Assembly (NCBI GenBank): GCA_961205875.1
Contig: OY540812.1
Location: 33,861,098 to 33,925,097, forward strand
Source of the DNA: Sialis fuliginosa
Lineage: Eukaryota; Arthropoda; Insecta; Megaloptera; Sialidae
DNA: 64,000 nucleotides
Reading direction: 5' to 3'
Part shown: positions 10,307 through 24,594 of the stretch, piece by piece
Position numbering within the stretch: position 1 is the first letter of the stretch
How the letters are laid out: each line of letters opens with the position of its first letter
Notes under the pieces: generated by a model
Told to the model about the DNA's origin: nothing
The model's database searches: none
Seen by the model: the letters and a program-made list of their open reading frames with translations, nothing else
Program-made: the position numbers and the translations under genes

Positions 10307-11868
10307 GTTTATGTTTATGTTTATGTTAAGTTTATGTTTATGTTTATGTTTATGTTTATGTTTATGTTTATGTTTATGTTTATGTTTATGTTTATGTTTA
10401 AGTTTATGATTAAGTTTATGATTAAGTTTATGTTTAAGTTTATGTTTAAGTTTATGATTAAGTTTATGATTAAGTTTATGATTAAGTTTATGATTAAGTT
10501 TATGATTTAGATTATGATTAAGTTTATCTTTAAAGTTATGATTAAGTTTATGTTTAAGTTTATGATTAAGTTTATGATTAAGTTTATGTTTAATTTTATG
10601 ATTAAGTTTATGATTAAGTTTATCTTTAAGTTTATGTTTAAGTTTATGATTAAGTTTATGATTAAGTTTATGATTAAGTTTATGTTTAAGTTTATGTTTA
10701 AGTTATGTTTAAGTTTATGTTTGGGTTTATGATTAAGTTTATGTTTAAGTTTATGATTAAGTTTATGTTTAAGTTTATGTTTATGTTTTAATTTATGTTT
10801 AAGTTTATGATAAAGTTTATGTTTAAGTTTATGATTAAGTTTATAATTAATTTTATGATTTAGATTATGATTAAGTTTATCTTTAAGTTTATGATTAAGT
10901 TTATGTTTAATTTTATGATTAAGTTTATGATTAAGTTTATCTTTAAGTTTATGATTAAGTTTATGTTTAAGTTTATGATTAAGTTTATGATTAAGTTTAT
11001 GTTTAAGTTTATGATTAAGTTTATGATTAAGTTTATGATTAAGTTTATGATTAAGTTTATGATTAAGTTTATGTTTAAGTTTATGTTTAAGTTTATGTTT
11101 AAGTTTATGTTTATGTTTTAATTTATGTTTAAGTTTATGATAAAGTTTATGTTTAAGTTTATGATTAAGTTTATAATTAAGTTTATGATTAAGTTTATGA
11201 TTTAGATTATGATTAAGTTTATCTTTAAGTTTATGATTAAGTTTATGTTTAAGTTTATGTTTAAGTTTATGTTTAAGTTTATGTTTAGGTTTATGATTAA
11301 GTTTATGTTAAAGTTTATGATCAAGTTTATGATTAATTTTATGATTAAGTTTATGTTTAAGTTTATGATTAAGTTTATGATTAAGTTTATGATTAGGTTT
11401 AGGTTGAAGTTTATGTTTAATTTTATGATTTAGATTATGATTGAGTTTATCTTTAAGTTTATGATTAAGTTTATGTTTAAGTTTATTATTAAGTTTATGA
11501 TTAAGTTTATGTTTAAGTTTATGATTATGTTTATGTTTAAGTTTATGTTTATGTTTTAATTTATGTTTAAGTTTATGATAAAGTTTATGTTTAAGTTTAT
11601 GATTTAGTTTATGATTAAGTTTATGATTAAGTTTAGGTTTAAGTTTATGTTTAAGTTTATGATTAAATTTATGATTAAGTTTATGATTAAGTTTATGATT
11701 AAGTTTATGATTAAGTTTATAATTAAGTTTATGATTAAGTTTATGATTTAGATTATGATTAAGTTTATCTTTAAGTTTATGATTAAGTTTATGTTTAAGT
11801 TTATGTTTTAATTTATAATTAAGTTTATGTTTTAATTTATGTTTAAATTTATGTTTAAGTTTATGATT
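10307..11868 (-). repeat. S-arm of U4, beta class (long)
   Basis: A 1,562-bp 12-mer array with beta-class markers: a rare TATGTTTGGG near 10720, TTTAGG steps near 11285 and 11395, and AGGTTGAAG near 11400. The S-arm of U6 repeats the same marker order. Confidence 0.9.
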
Positions 11869-11999
11869 AAGTTTATGTTTAAATAAACTTAAACATAAAC
11901 TTTAACATAAATTTAAACATAAATTTGAACATAAACATAAACATTACTTAAACATAAATAAAACATAAACTTAAACATAAACTTAAACATAAATTAAAA
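11869..11999 (-). repeat. J hairpin (11869-11902) and P box (11903-11999), U4
   Basis: Perfect 14-bp arms and a full-length P box. Confidence 0.92.
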
Positions 12000-13479
12000 C
12001 ATAAACATAAACATAAACTTAAATATAAATTTAAACATAAACATAAACTTAAACATAAACATAAACATTAACATAAACATAAACTTAAACATAAACATAA
12101 ACATAAACATATACATAAACATAAACTTAAACATAAACATAAACATAAACATAAACATAAACATAAACATAAACATAAACATAAACATAAACATAAACAT
12201 AAACATAAACATAAACATAAACTTAAACATAAACATAAACATAAACATAAACATAAACATAAACATAAACATAAACATAAACATAAACACAAACTTAAAC
12301 ATAAACATAAACATAAACATAAACATAAACATAAACTTAAACATAAACATAAACTTTAACATAAACATAAACATAAACATAAACATAAACATAAACATAA
12401 ACATAAACATAAACATAAACATAAACATAAACATAAACATAAACATAAACATAAACATAAACATAAACATAAACATAAACATAAACATAAACATAAACTT
12501 AAACATAAACATAAACATAAACATAAACATAAACATAAACATAAACATAAACATAAACATAAACATAAACATAAACATAAACATAAACATAAACATAAAC
12601 ATAAACATAAACTTAAACATAAACATAAACATAAACATAAACTTAAACATAAACATAAACATAAACTTAAATATAAATTTAAACATAAACATAAACATAA
12701 ACATAAACATAAACATAAACATAAACATAAACATAAACATTAACATAAACATAAACTTAAACATAAACATAAACATAAACATAAACATATACATAAACAT
12801 AAACTTTAACATAAACATAAACATAAACATAAACATAAACATAAACATAAACATAAACATAAACATAAACATAAACATAAACTTAAACATAAACACAAAC
12901 ATAAACATAAACATAAACATAAACATAAACATAAACATAAACATAAACATAAACATAAACATAAACATAAACATAAACATAAACATAAACATAAACATAA
13001 ACATAAACATAAACATAAACATAAACATAAACATAAACATAAACATAAACATAAACAAAAACATAAAAAAAAACATACACATAAACTCAAATAATAATTT
13101 TAAACATATGCTTAAACATAAACATAATCATAAACTTAAACATAAATTAAAACATAAACATAAACATAAACATAAACCTAAACATAAACATAAACATAAA
13201 CATAAACATAAACATAAACATAAACATAAACATAAACATAAACATAAACATAAACATAAACATAAACATAAACATAAACATAAACATAAACATAAACATA
13301 AACATAAACATAAACATAAACATAAACATAAACATAAACATAAACATAAACATAAACATAAACATAAACATAAACATAAACATAAACATAAACATAAACA
13401 TAAACATAAACATAAACATAAACATAAACATAAACATAAACATAAACATAAACATAAACATAATCTTAAACATAAACAT
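12000..13479 (-). repeat. L-arm of U4
   Basis: V-blocks occupy 12000-12890, with AAATATAAATTT markers near 12019 and 12668. A pure tract of about 160 bp leads to the E box (13065-13152), then about 310 bp of hexamer to the core. Confidence 0.92.
13065..13152 (-). repeat. E box, U4 (AAGCATATG variant)
   Basis: Full-length reverse copy. It reads CATATGCTT near 13105 where most copies read CATAAGCTT, the variant also found in the first E box of U10-U13. Confidence 0.92.
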
Positions 13480-13742
13480 GCATCATATCACTCAAATAAC
13501 ATCAAATTATGTCAAATCTAGACATTTTGACTCTTAATTTCTGATTAGCGCTGAAACTTTTCGAATTGATATAAAAAACTGGTTAAAATAGACTGTTTGA
13601 AACGAATCAAGACAACTGTTAACGAATAAATACAAAATACACCGAATTAATACAAATCGAGTCGATTTGTATCTAATCTGTCTTGAGGAAGATTTTATAT
13701 AATTATTTTTCTATGCAAAATCGAATTGAGACGAAATGTGTT
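13480..13742 (-). repeat. Core element, U4
   Basis: Complete core carrying GACATAATTT (AATTATGTC on the + strand at about 13505) but the common GCATAG allele, a mixed haplotype. Confidence 0.95.
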
Positions 13743-14429
13743 GTTTATGTTTATGTTTATGTTAAGTTTATGTTTATGTTTATGTTTATGTTTATTTTTA
13801 TGTTTATGTTTATGTTTATGTTTATGTTTATGTTTATGTTTAAGTTTATGATTAAGTTTATGATTAAGTTTATGTTTAAGTCTATGTTTAAGTTTATTAT
13901 TAAGTTTATGTTTAAGTTTATGTTTAAGTTTATGATTAAGTTTATGATTAAGTTTATGATTAAGTTTATGATTAAGTTTATGATTTAGATTATGATTAAG
14001 TTTATCTTTAAAGTTATGATTAAGTTTATGATTTAGATTATGATTAAGTTTATCTTTAAAGTTATGATTAAGTTTATGTTTAAGTTTATGATTAAGTTTA
14101 TGATTAAGTTTATGTTTAATTTTATGATTAAGTTTATGATTAAGTTTATCTTTAAGTTTATGTTTAAGTTTATGATTAAGTTTATGATTAAGTTTATGAT
14201 TAAGTTTATGTTTAAGTTTATGATTAAATTTATGATTAAGTTTATGATTAAGTTTATGATTAAGTTTATGATTAAGTTTATAATTAAGTTTATGATTAAG
14301 TTTATGATTTAGATTATGATTAAGTTTATCTTTAAGTTTATGATTAAGTTTATGTTTAAGTTTATGTTTTAATTTATAATTAAGTTTATGTTTTAATTTA
14401 TGTTTAAATTTATGTTTAAGTTTATGATT
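13743..14429 (-). repeat. S-arm of U5, alpha class
   Basis: A 687-bp array, the same length as the S-arms of U0 and the orphan unit. One TTTATT hexamer interrupts the short core-proximal tract near 13794. Confidence 0.9.
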
Positions 14430-14535
14430 AAGTTTATGTTTAAATAAACTTAAACATAAACTTTAACATAAATTTAAACATAAATTTGAACATAAACATA
14501 AACATTACTTAAACATAAATAAAACATAAACTTAA
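14430..14535 (-). repeat. J hairpin (14430-14463) and shortened P box (14464-14535), U5
   Basis: The hairpin arms are intact. The P box stops after AAATAAAAC and runs straight into AAACAT hexamers, so its distal ~25 bp with TTAAAA are missing. U8 has the same truncation. Confidence 0.88.
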
Positions 14536-15950
14536 ACATAAACATAAACATAAACTTAAATATAAATTTAAACATAAACATAAACTTAAACATAAACATA
14601 AACATTAACATAAACATAAACATAAACATAAACATAAACATAAACATATACATAAACATAAACTTAAACATAAACATAAACATAAACATAAACATAAACA
14701 TAAACATAAACATAAACATAAACATAAACATAAACATAAACATAAACATAAACATAAACTTAAACATAAACATAAACATAAACATAAACATAAACATAAA
14801 CATAAACATAAACATAAACATTAACATAAACATAAACACAAACTTAAACATAAACATAAACATAAACATAAACATAAACATAAACTTAAACATAAACATA
14901 AACTATAAAATAAACATAAACATAAACATAAACATAAACATAAACATAAACATAAACATAAACTTAAACAAAAACATAAACATAAACATAAACATAAACA
15001 TAAACATAAACATAAACATAAACATAAACATAAACATAAACATAAACATAAACATAAACATAAACATAAACATAAACATAAACATAAACATAAACATAAA
15101 CATAAACATAAACATAAACATAAACATAAACATAAACTTAAACATAAACATAAACATAAACATAAACATAAACTTAAACATAAACATAAACATAAACTTA
15201 AATATAAATTTAAACATAAACATAAACATAAACATAAACATAAACATAAACATAAACATTAACATAAACATAAACTTAAACATAAACATAAACATAAACA
15301 TAAACATAAACATATACATAAACATAAACTTAAACATAAACATAAACATAAACATAAACATAAACATAAACATAAACATAAACATAAACATAAACTTAAA
15401 CATAAACACAAACATAAACATAAACATAAACATAAACATAAACATAAACATAAACATAAACATAAACATAAACATAAACATAAACATAAACATAAAAAAA
15501 AACATACACATAAACTCAAATAATAATTTTAAACATAAGCTTAAACATAAACATAATCATAAACTTAAACATAAATTAAAACATAAACATAAACATAAAC
15601 ATAAACCTAAACATAAACATAAACATAAACATAAACATAAACATAAACATAAACATAAACATAAACATAAACATAAACATAAACATAAACATAAACATAA
15701 ACATAAACATAAACATAAACATAAACATAAACATAAACATAAACATAAACATAAACATAAACATAAACATAAACATAAACATAAACATAAACATAAACAT
15801 AAACATAAACATAAACATAAACATAAACATAAACATAAACATAAACATAAACATAAACATAAACATAAACATAAACATAAACATAAACATAAACATAAAC
15901 ATAAACATAAACATAAACATAAACATAAACATAATCTTAAACATAAACAT
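14536..15950 (-). repeat. L-arm of U5
   Basis: V-blocks with a rare AACTATAAAAT step near 14902, shared with U8. The E box is at 15494-15581, then about 350 bp of hexamer reaches the core. Confidence 0.92.
15494..15581 (-). repeat. E box, U5
   Basis: Full-length reverse copy. The usual neighbouring CAAAAAC step next to the nine-A run is replaced by an ordinary hexamer. Confidence 0.91.
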
Positions 15951-16213
15951 GCATCATATCACTCAAATAACATCAAATTAAGTCAAATCTAGACATTTTG
16001 ACTCTTAATTTCTGATTAGCGCTGAAACTTTTCGAATTGATATAAAAAACTGGTTAAAATAGACTGTTTGAAACGAATCAAGACAACTGTTAACGAATAA
16101 ATACAAAATACACCGAATTAATACAAATCGAGTCGATTTGTATCTAATCTGTCTTGAGGAAGATTTTATATAATTATTTTTCTATGCAAAATCGAATTGA
16201 GACGAAATGTGTT
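15951..16213 (-). repeat. Core element, U5
   Basis: Complete core with the common alleles. Confidence 0.95.
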
Positions 16214-17879
16214 GTTTATGTTTATGTTTATGTTAAGTTTATGTTTATGTTTATGTTTATGTTTATGTTTATGTTTATGTTTATGTTTATGTTTATGTTT
16301 ATGTTTAAGTTTATGATTAAGTTTATGATTAAGTTTATGTTTAAGTTTATGTTTAAGTTTATGATTAAGTTTATGATTAAGTTTATGATTAAGTTTATGA
16401 TTAAGTTTATGATTTAGATTATGATTAAGTTTATCTTTAAAGTTATGATTAAGTTTATGATTAAGTTTATGATTAAGTTTATGTTTAATTTTATGATTAA
16501 GTTTATGATTAAGTTTATCTTTAAGTTTATGTTTAAGTTTATGATTAAGTTTATGATTAAGTTTATGATTAAGTTTATGTTTAAGTTTATGTTTAAGTTA
16601 TGTTTAAGTTTATGTTTGGGTTTATGATTAAGTTTATGTTTAAGTTTATGATTAAGTTTATGTTTAAGTTTATGTTTATGTTTTAATTTATGTTTAAGTT
16701 TATGATAAAGTTTATGTTTAAGTTTATGATTAAGTTTATAATTAATTTTATGATTTAGATTATGATTAAGTTTATCTTTAAGTTTATGATTAAGTTTATG
16801 TTTAATTTTATGATTAAGTTTATGATTAAGTTTATCTTTAAGTTTATGATTAAGTTTATGTTTAAGTTTATGATTAAGTTTATGATTAAGTTTATGTTTA
16901 AGTTTATGATTAAGTTTATGATTAAGTTTATGATTAAGTTTATGATTAAGTTTATGATTAAGTTTATGTTTAAGTTTATGTTTAAGTTTATGTTTAAGTT
17001 TATGTTTATGTTTTAATTTATGTTTAAGTTTATGATAAAGTTTATGTTTAAGTTTATGATTAAGTTTATAATTAAGTTTATGATTAAGTTTATGATTTAG
17101 ATTATGATTAAGTTTATCTTTAAGTTTATGATTAAGTTTATGTTTAAGTTTATGTTTAAGTTTATGTTTAAGTTTATGTTTAGGTTTATGATTAAGTTTA
17201 TGTTAAAGTTTATGATTAAGTTTATGATTAATTTTATGATTAAGTTTATGTTTAAGTTTATGATTAAGTTTATGATTAAGTTTATTATTAGGTTTAGGTT
17301 GAAGTTTATGTTTAAGTTTATGATTTAGATTATGATTGAGTTTATCTTTAAGTTTATGATTAAGTTTATGTTTAAGTTTATTATTAAGTTTATGATTAAG
17401 TTTATGTTTAAGTTTATGTTTAAGTTTATGATTAAGTTTATGATTAAGTTTATGATTAAGTTTATGATTAAGTTTATGATTTAGATTATGATTAAGTTTA
17501 TGTTTATATGATTAAGTTTATGTTTAAGTTTATGATTATGTTTATGTTTAAGTTTATGTTTATGTTTTAATTTATGTTTAAGTTTATGATAAAGTTTATG
17601 TTTAAGTTTATGATTTAGTTTATGATTAAGTTTATGATTAAGTTTAGGTTTAAGTTTATGTTTAAGTTTATGATTAAATTTATGATTAAGTTTATGATTA
17701 AGTTTATGATTAAGTTTATGATTAAGTTTATAATTAAGTTTATGATTAAGTTTATGATTTAGATTATGATTAAGTTTATCTTTAAGTTTATGATTAAGTT
17801 TATGTTTAAGTTTATGTTTTAATTTATAATTAAGTTTATGTTTTAATTTATGTTTAAATTTATGTTTAAGTTTATGATT
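16214..17879 (-). repeat. S-arm of U6, beta class (long)
   Basis: A 1,666-bp array repeating the U4 marker order: TATGTTTGGG near 16615, TTTAGG near 17180, AGGTTGAAG near 17295. It has about 100 bp more 12-mer than U4 near 17400-17510. Confidence 0.9.
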
Positions 17880-17913
17880 AAGTTTATGTTTAAATAAACT
17901 TAAACATAAACTT
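17880..17913 (-). repeat. J hairpin, U6 (P box absent)
   Basis: Both 14-bp arms are intact, but AAACTTTAACATAAAC passes directly into V-block hexamers. This is the only complete unit in which I see no P box. Confidence 0.9.
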
Positions 17914-18825
17914 TAACATAAACTTAAATATAAATTTAAACATAAACATAAACTTAAACATAAACATAAACATTAACATAAACATAAACTTAAACATAAA
18001 CATAAACATAAACATATACATAAACATAAACTTAAACATAAACATAAACATAAACATAAACATAAACATAAACATAAACATAAACATAAACATAAACATA
18101 AACATAAACATAAACATAAACATAAACTTAAACATAAACATAAACATAAACATAAACATAAACATAAACATAAACATAAACATAAACACAAACTTAAACA
18201 TAAACATAAACATAAACATAAACATAAACATAAACTTAAACATAAACATAAACTTTAACATAAACATAAACATAAACATAAACATAAACATAAACATAAA
18301 CATAAACATAAACATAAACATAAACATAAACATAAACATAAACATAAACATAAACATAAACATAAACATAAACATAAACATAAACATAAACATAAACTTA
18401 AACATAAACATAAACATAAACATAAACATAAACATAAACATAAACATAAACATAAACATAAACATAAACATAAACATAAACATAAACATAAACATAAACA
18501 TAAACATAAACTTAAACATAAACATAAACATAAACATAAACTTAAACATAAACATAAACATAAACTTAAATATAAATTTAAACATAAACATAAACATAAA
18601 CATAAACATAAACATAAACATAAACATAAACATAAACATAAACATAAACATAAACATAAACATAAACATAAACTTAAACATAAACATAAACATAAACATA
18701 AACATAAACATAAACATAAACATAAACATAAACATAAACATAAACATAAACATAAACATAAACATAAACATAAACATAAACATAAACATAAACATAAACA
18801 TAAACATAATCTTAAACATAAACAT
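17914..18825 (-). repeat. L-arm of U6, no E box
   Basis: A 912-bp arm holding V-blocks (AAATATAAATTT near 17926 and 18566) and then pure hexamer to the core. E box and P box are both missing, so this L-arm has lost both modules. Confidence 0.92.
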
Positions 18826-19088
18826 GCATCATATCACTCAAATAACATCAAATTATGTCAAATCTAGACATTTTGACTCTTAATTTCTGATTAGCGCTGA
18901 AACTTTTCGAATTGATATAAAAAACTGGTTAAAATAGACTGTTTGAAACGAATCAAGACAACTGTTAACGAATAAATACAAAATACACCGAATTAATACA
19001 AATCGAGTCGATTTGTATCTAATCTGTCTTGAGGAAGATTTTATATAATTATTTTTGTATGCAAAATCGAATTGAGACGAAATGTGTT
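18826..19088 (-). repeat. Core element, U6
   Basis: Complete core carrying both GCATAC (TTGTATGC on the + strand) and GACATAATTT, the double haplotype otherwise restricted to U10-U13. Confidence 0.95.
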
Positions 19089-20507
19089 GTTTATGTTTAT
19101 GTTTATGTTAAGTTTATGTTTATGTTTATGTTTATGTTTATGTTTATGTTTATGTTTATGTTTATGTTTATGTTTAAGTTTATGATTAAGTTTATGATTA
19201 AATTTATGTTTAAGTCTATGTTAAAGTTTATGATTAAGTTTATGTTTAAGTTTATGTTTAAGTTTATGATTAAGTTTATGATTAAGTTTATAATTAAGTT
19301 TATGATTAAGTTTATGATTTAGATTATGATTAAGTTTATCTTTAAAGTTATGATTAAGTTTATGTTTAAGTTTATGATTAAGTTTATGATTAAGTTTATG
19401 TTTAATTTTATGATTAAGTTTATGATTAAGTTTATCTTTAAGTTTTGTTTAAGTTTATGTTTAAGTTTATGATTAAGTTTATCTTTAAAGTTATGATTAA
19501 GTTTATGTTTAAGTTTATGATTAAGTTTATGATTAAGTTAATGTTTAATTTTATGATTAAGTTTATGATTAAGTTTATCTTTAAGTTTATGTTTAAGTTT
19601 ATGATTAAGTTTATGTTTAAGTTTATGATTAAGTTTATAATTAATTTTATGATTTAGATTATGATTAAGTTTATCTTTAAGTTTATGATTAAGTTTATGT
19701 TTAATTTTATGATTAAGTTTATGATTAAGTTTATCTTTAAGTTTATGATTAAGTTTATGTTTAAGTTTATTATTAAGTTTATGATTAAGTTTATGTTTAA
19801 GTTTATGTTTAAGTTTATGATTAAGTTTATGATTAAGTTTATGATTAAGTTTATGATTAAGTTTATGATTTAGATTATGATTAAGTTTATCTTTAATTTT
19901 ATGATTAAGTTTATGTTTAAGTTTATGATTAAGTTTATGATTAAGTTTATGTTTAATTTTATGATTAAGTTTATGATTAAGTTTATCTTTAAGTTTATGA
20001 TTAAGTTTATGTTTAAGTTTATGATTAAGTTTATGATTAAGTTTATGTTTAAGTTTATGTTTAAGTTTATGTTTAAGTTTATGTTTATATGATTAAGTTT
20101 ATGTTTAAGTTTATGATTAAGTTTATGTTTAAGTTTATGTTTATGTTTTAATTTATGTTTAAGTTTATGATAAAGTTTATGTTTAAGTTTATGATTAAGT
20201 TTATGATTAATTTTATGATTAAGTTTATGTTTAAGTTTATGATTTAGTTTATGATTAAGTTTATGATTAAGTTTAGGTTTAAGTTTATGTTTAAGTTTAT
20301 GATTAAATTTATGATTAGTTTATGATTAAGTTTATGATTAAGTTTATGATTAAGTTTATAATTAAGTTTATGATTAAGTTTATGATTTAGATTATGATTA
20401 AGTTTATCTTTAAGTTTATGATTAAGTTTATGTTTAAGTTTATGTTTTAATTTATAATTAAGTTTATGTTTTAATTTATGTTTAAATTTATGTTTAAGTT
20501 TATGATT
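19089..20507 (-). repeat. S-arm of U7, gamma class
   Basis: A 1,419-bp array with AAGTCTATGTTAAAG near 19210 and a TTTTGTTTAAG irregularity near 19442. The sentinel TTTAGATTATG recurs. Its variant order closely follows U2. Confidence 0.9.
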
Positions 20508-20638
20508 AAGTTTATGTTTAAATAAACTTAAACATAAACTTTAACATAAATTTAAACATAAATTTGAACATAAACATAAACATTACTTAAACATAAATAA
20601 AACATAAACTTAAACATAAACTTAAACATAAATTAAAA
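20508..20638 (-). repeat. J hairpin (20508-20541) and P box (20542-20638), U7
   Basis: Perfect 14-bp arms and a full-length P box ending TTAAAA at 20633-20638. Confidence 0.92.
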
Positions 20639-22034
20639 CATAAACATAAACATAGACTTAAACATAAACATAAACATAAACTTAAATATAAATTTAAACA
20701 TAAACATAAACTTAAACATAAACATAAACATTAACATAAACATAAACTTAAACATAAACATAAACATAAACATATACATAAACATAAACTTAAACATAAA
20801 CATAAACATAAACATAAACATAAACATAAACATAAACATAAACATAAACATAAACATAAACATAAACATAAACATAAACATAAACTTAAACATAAACACA
20901 AACATAAACATAAACATAAACATAAACATAAACATAAACATAAACATAAACATAAACATAAACATAAACAAAAACATAAAAAAAAACATACACATAAACT
21001 CAAATAATAATTTTAAACATAAGCTTAAACATAAACATAATCATAAACTTAAACATAAATTAAAACATAAACATAAACATAAACATAAACCTAAACATAA
21101 ACATAAACATAAACATAAACATAAACATAAACATAAACATTAACATAAACATAAACATAAACATAAACATAAACATAAACATAAACATAAACATAAACAT
21201 AAACATAAACATAAACATAAACATAAACATAAACATAAACATAAACATAAACATATACATAAACATAAACTTAAACATAAACATAAACATAAACATAAAC
21301 ATAAACATAAACATAAACATAAACATAAACATAAACATAAACATAAACATAAACATAAACATAAACATAAACATAAACATAAACATAAACATAAACATAA
21401 ACATAAACATAAACATAAACATAAACATAAACATAAACATAAACATAAACATAAACATAAACATAAACATAAACATAAACATAAACATAAACATAAACAT
21501 AAACATAAACATAAACATAAACATAAACATAAACATAAACATAAACATAAACATAAACATAAACATAAACATAAACATAAACATAAACATAAACATAAAC
21601 ATAAACATAAACATAAACATAAACATAAACATAAACATAAACATAAACATAAACATAAACATAAACATAAACATAAACATAAACATAAACATAAACATAA
21701 ACATAAACATAAACATAAACATAAACATAAACATAAACATAAACATAAACATAAACATAAACATAAACATAAACATAAACATAAACATAAACATAAACAT
21801 AAACATAAACATAAACATAAACATAAACATAAACATAAACATAAACATAAACATAAACATAAACATAAACATAAACATAAACATAAACATAAACATAAAC
21901 ATAAACATAAACATAAACATAAACATAAACATAATTATAAACATAAACATAAACATAAACATAAACATAAACATAAACATAAACATAAACATAAACATAA
22001 ACATAAACATAAACATAATCTTAAACATAAACAT
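20639..22034 (-). repeat. L-arm of U7
   Basis: V-block, then the E box (20978-21065), then about 950 bp of hexamer to the core, one of the longest pure tracts (about 21270-21930). A TATACAT/CTTAAAC pair near 21255 and an ATTATAAAC near 21935 are isolated variants. Confidence 0.92.
20978..21065 (-). repeat. E box, U7
   Basis: Full-length reverse copy with nine A at 20978-20986. Confidence 0.92.
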
Positions 22035-22297
22035 GCATCATATCACTCAAATAACATCAAATTAAGTCAAATCTAGACATTTTGACTCTTAATTTCTGAT
22101 TAGCGCTGAAACTTTTCGAATTGATATAAAAAACTGGTTAAAATAGACTGTTTGAAACAAATCAAGACAACTGTTAACGAATAAATACAAAATACACCGA
22201 ATTAATACAAATCGAGTCGATTTGTATCTAATCTGTCTTGAGGAAGATTTTATATAATTATTTTTCTATGCAAAATCGAATTGAGACGAAATGTGTT
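22035..22297 (-). repeat. Core element, U7
   Basis: Complete core with one private change at 22159: GAAACAAATC in place of GAAACGAATC. This turns a CpG into CpA (C to T on the core strand) and removes one ATTCG motif. Confidence 0.95.
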
Positions 22298-22798
22298 GTT
22301 TATGTTTATGTTTATGTTAAGTTTATGTTTATGTTTATGTTTATGTTTATGTTTATGTTTATGTTTATGTTTATGTTTATCTTTATGTTTAAGTTTATGA
22401 TTAAGTTTATGATTAAGTTTATGTTTAAGTCAATGTTTAAGTTTATTATTAAGTTTATGTTTAAGTTTATGTTTAAGTTTATGAATAAGTTTATGATTAA
22501 GTTTATGATTAAGTTTATGATTTAGATTATGATTAAGTTTATCTTTAAAGTTATGATTAAGTTTATGATTTAGATTATGATTAAGTTTATCTTTAAAGTT
22601 ATGATTAAGTTTATGTTTAAGTTTATGATTAAGTTTATGATTAAGTTTATGTTTAATTTTATGATTAAGTTTATGATTAAGTTTATCTTTAAGTTTATGT
22701 TTAAGTTTATGATTAAGTTTATGATTAAGTTTATGATTAAGTTTATGTTTAAGTTTATGATTAAATTTATGATTAAGTTTATGATTAAGTTTATGATT
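22298..22798 (-). repeat. S-arm of U8, alpha class (shortest)
   Basis: A 501-bp array. It lacks the J-proximal ~190 bp of other alpha S-arms, and has private variants TTTATCTTTATG near 22378 and ATGAATAAG near 22483. Confidence 0.9.
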
Positions 22799-22905
22799 AA
22801 GTTTATGTTTAAATAAACTTAAACATAAACTTTAACATAAATTTAAACATAAATTTGAACATAAACATAAACATTACTTAAACATAAATAAAACATAAAC
22901 TTAAA
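22799..22905 (-). repeat. J hairpin (22799-22832) and shortened P box (22833-22905), U8
   Basis: Intact 14-bp arms. The P box carries the same distal truncation as U5. Confidence 0.88.
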
Positions 22906-24307
22906 CATAAACATAAACATAAACTTAAATATAAATTTAAACATAAACATAAACTTAAACATAAACATAAACATTAACATAAACATAAACATAAACATAA
23001 ACATAAACATAAACATATACATAAACATAAACTTAAACATAAACATAAACATAAACATAAACATAAACATAAACATAAACATAAACATAAACATAAACAT
23101 AAACATAAACATAAACATAAACATAAACTTAAACATAAACATAAACATAAACATAAACATAAACATAAACATAAACATAAACATAAACATTAACATAAAC
23201 ATAAACACAAACTTAAACATAAACATAAACATAAACATAAACATAAACATAAACTTAAACATAAACATAAACTATAAAATAAACATAAACATAAACATAA
23301 ACATAAACATAAACATAAACATAAACATAAACATAAACATAAACTTAAACATAAACATAAACATAAACATAAACATAAACATAAACATAAACATAAACAT
23401 AAACATAAACATAAACATAAACATAAACATAAACATAAACATAAACATAAACATAAACATAAACATAAACATAAACATAAACATAAACATAAACATAAAC
23501 ATAAACATAAACTTAAACATAAACATAAACATAAACATAAACATAAACTTAAACATAAACATAAACATAAACTTAAATATAAATTTAAACATAAACATAA
23601 ACATAAACATAAACATAAACATAAACATAAACATTAACATAAACATAAACTTAAACATAAACATAAACATAAACATAAACATATACATAAACATAAACTT
23701 AAACATAAACATAAACATAAACATAAACATAAACATAAACATAAACATAAACATAAACATAAACATAAACTTAAACATAAACACAAACATAAACATAAAC
23801 ATAAACATAAACATAAACATAAACATAAACATAAACATAAACATAAACAAAAACATAAAAAAAAACATACACATAAACTCAAATAATAATTTTAAACATA
23901 AGCTTAAACATAAACATAATCATAAACTTAAACATAAATTAAAACATAAACATAAACATAAACATAAACCTAAACATAAACATAAACATAAACATAAACA
24001 TAAACATAAACATAAACATAAACATAAACATAAACATAAACATAAACATAAACATAAACATAAACATAAACATAAACATAAACATAAACATAAACATAAA
24101 CATAAACATAAACATAAACATAAACATAAACATAAACATAAACATAAACATAAACATAAACATAAACATAAACATAAACATAAACATAAACATAAACATA
24201 AACATAAACATAAACATAAACATAAACATAAACATAAACATAAACATAAACATAAACATAAACATAAACATAAACATAAACATAAACATAATCTTAAACA
24301 TAAACAT
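22906..24307 (-). repeat. L-arm of U8
   Basis: The variant order matches U5, including the AACTATAAAAT step near 23271. The E box is at 23857-23944, then about 350 bp of hexamer reaches the core. Confidence 0.92.
23857..23944 (-). repeat. E box, U8
   Basis: Full-length reverse copy with nine A at 23857-23865. Confidence 0.92.
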
Positions 24308-24570
24308 GCATCATATCACTCAAATAACATCAAATTAAGTCAAATCTAGACATTTTGACTCTTAATTTCTGATTAGCGCTGAAACTTTTCGAATTGATAT
24401 AAAAAACTGGTTAAAATAGACTGTTTGAAACGAATCAAGACAACTGTTAACGAATAAATACAAAATACACCGAATTAATACAAATCGAGTCGATTTGTAT
24501 CTAATCTGTCTTGAGGAAGATTTTATATAATTATTTTTCTATGCAAAATCGAATTGAGACGAAATGTGTT
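24308..24570 (-). repeat. Core element, U8 (last reverse core)
   Basis: Complete core with the common alleles. To its right lies only a stub of S-arm before forward L-arm sequence begins. Confidence 0.95.
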
Positions 24571-24594
24571 GTTTATGTTTATGTTTATGTTAAG
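24571..24594 (-). repeat. S-arm stub with GTTAAG signature, beside core U8
   Basis: Three TTTATG hexamers and the step TATGTTAAGTTTATG, which elsewhere marks only the core-proximal end of an S-arm. No 12-mer array follows. This is the missing end of the S-arm that begins at 5413. Confidence 0.85.

Noticed and set aside
13108..13521. His-Lys repeat frame (MLKHKHNHK...) resembling a histidine-rich protein
   Set aside because: It is the CATAAA frame of the hexamer; the same frame appears wherever an E box supplies an ATG.
5413..24594. Simple single inversion of forward units
   Set aside because: Reversing the block back would give a TTTATG/AAACAT joint without J and an AAACAT/TTTATG joint without a core, neither of which matches any other unit in the window.
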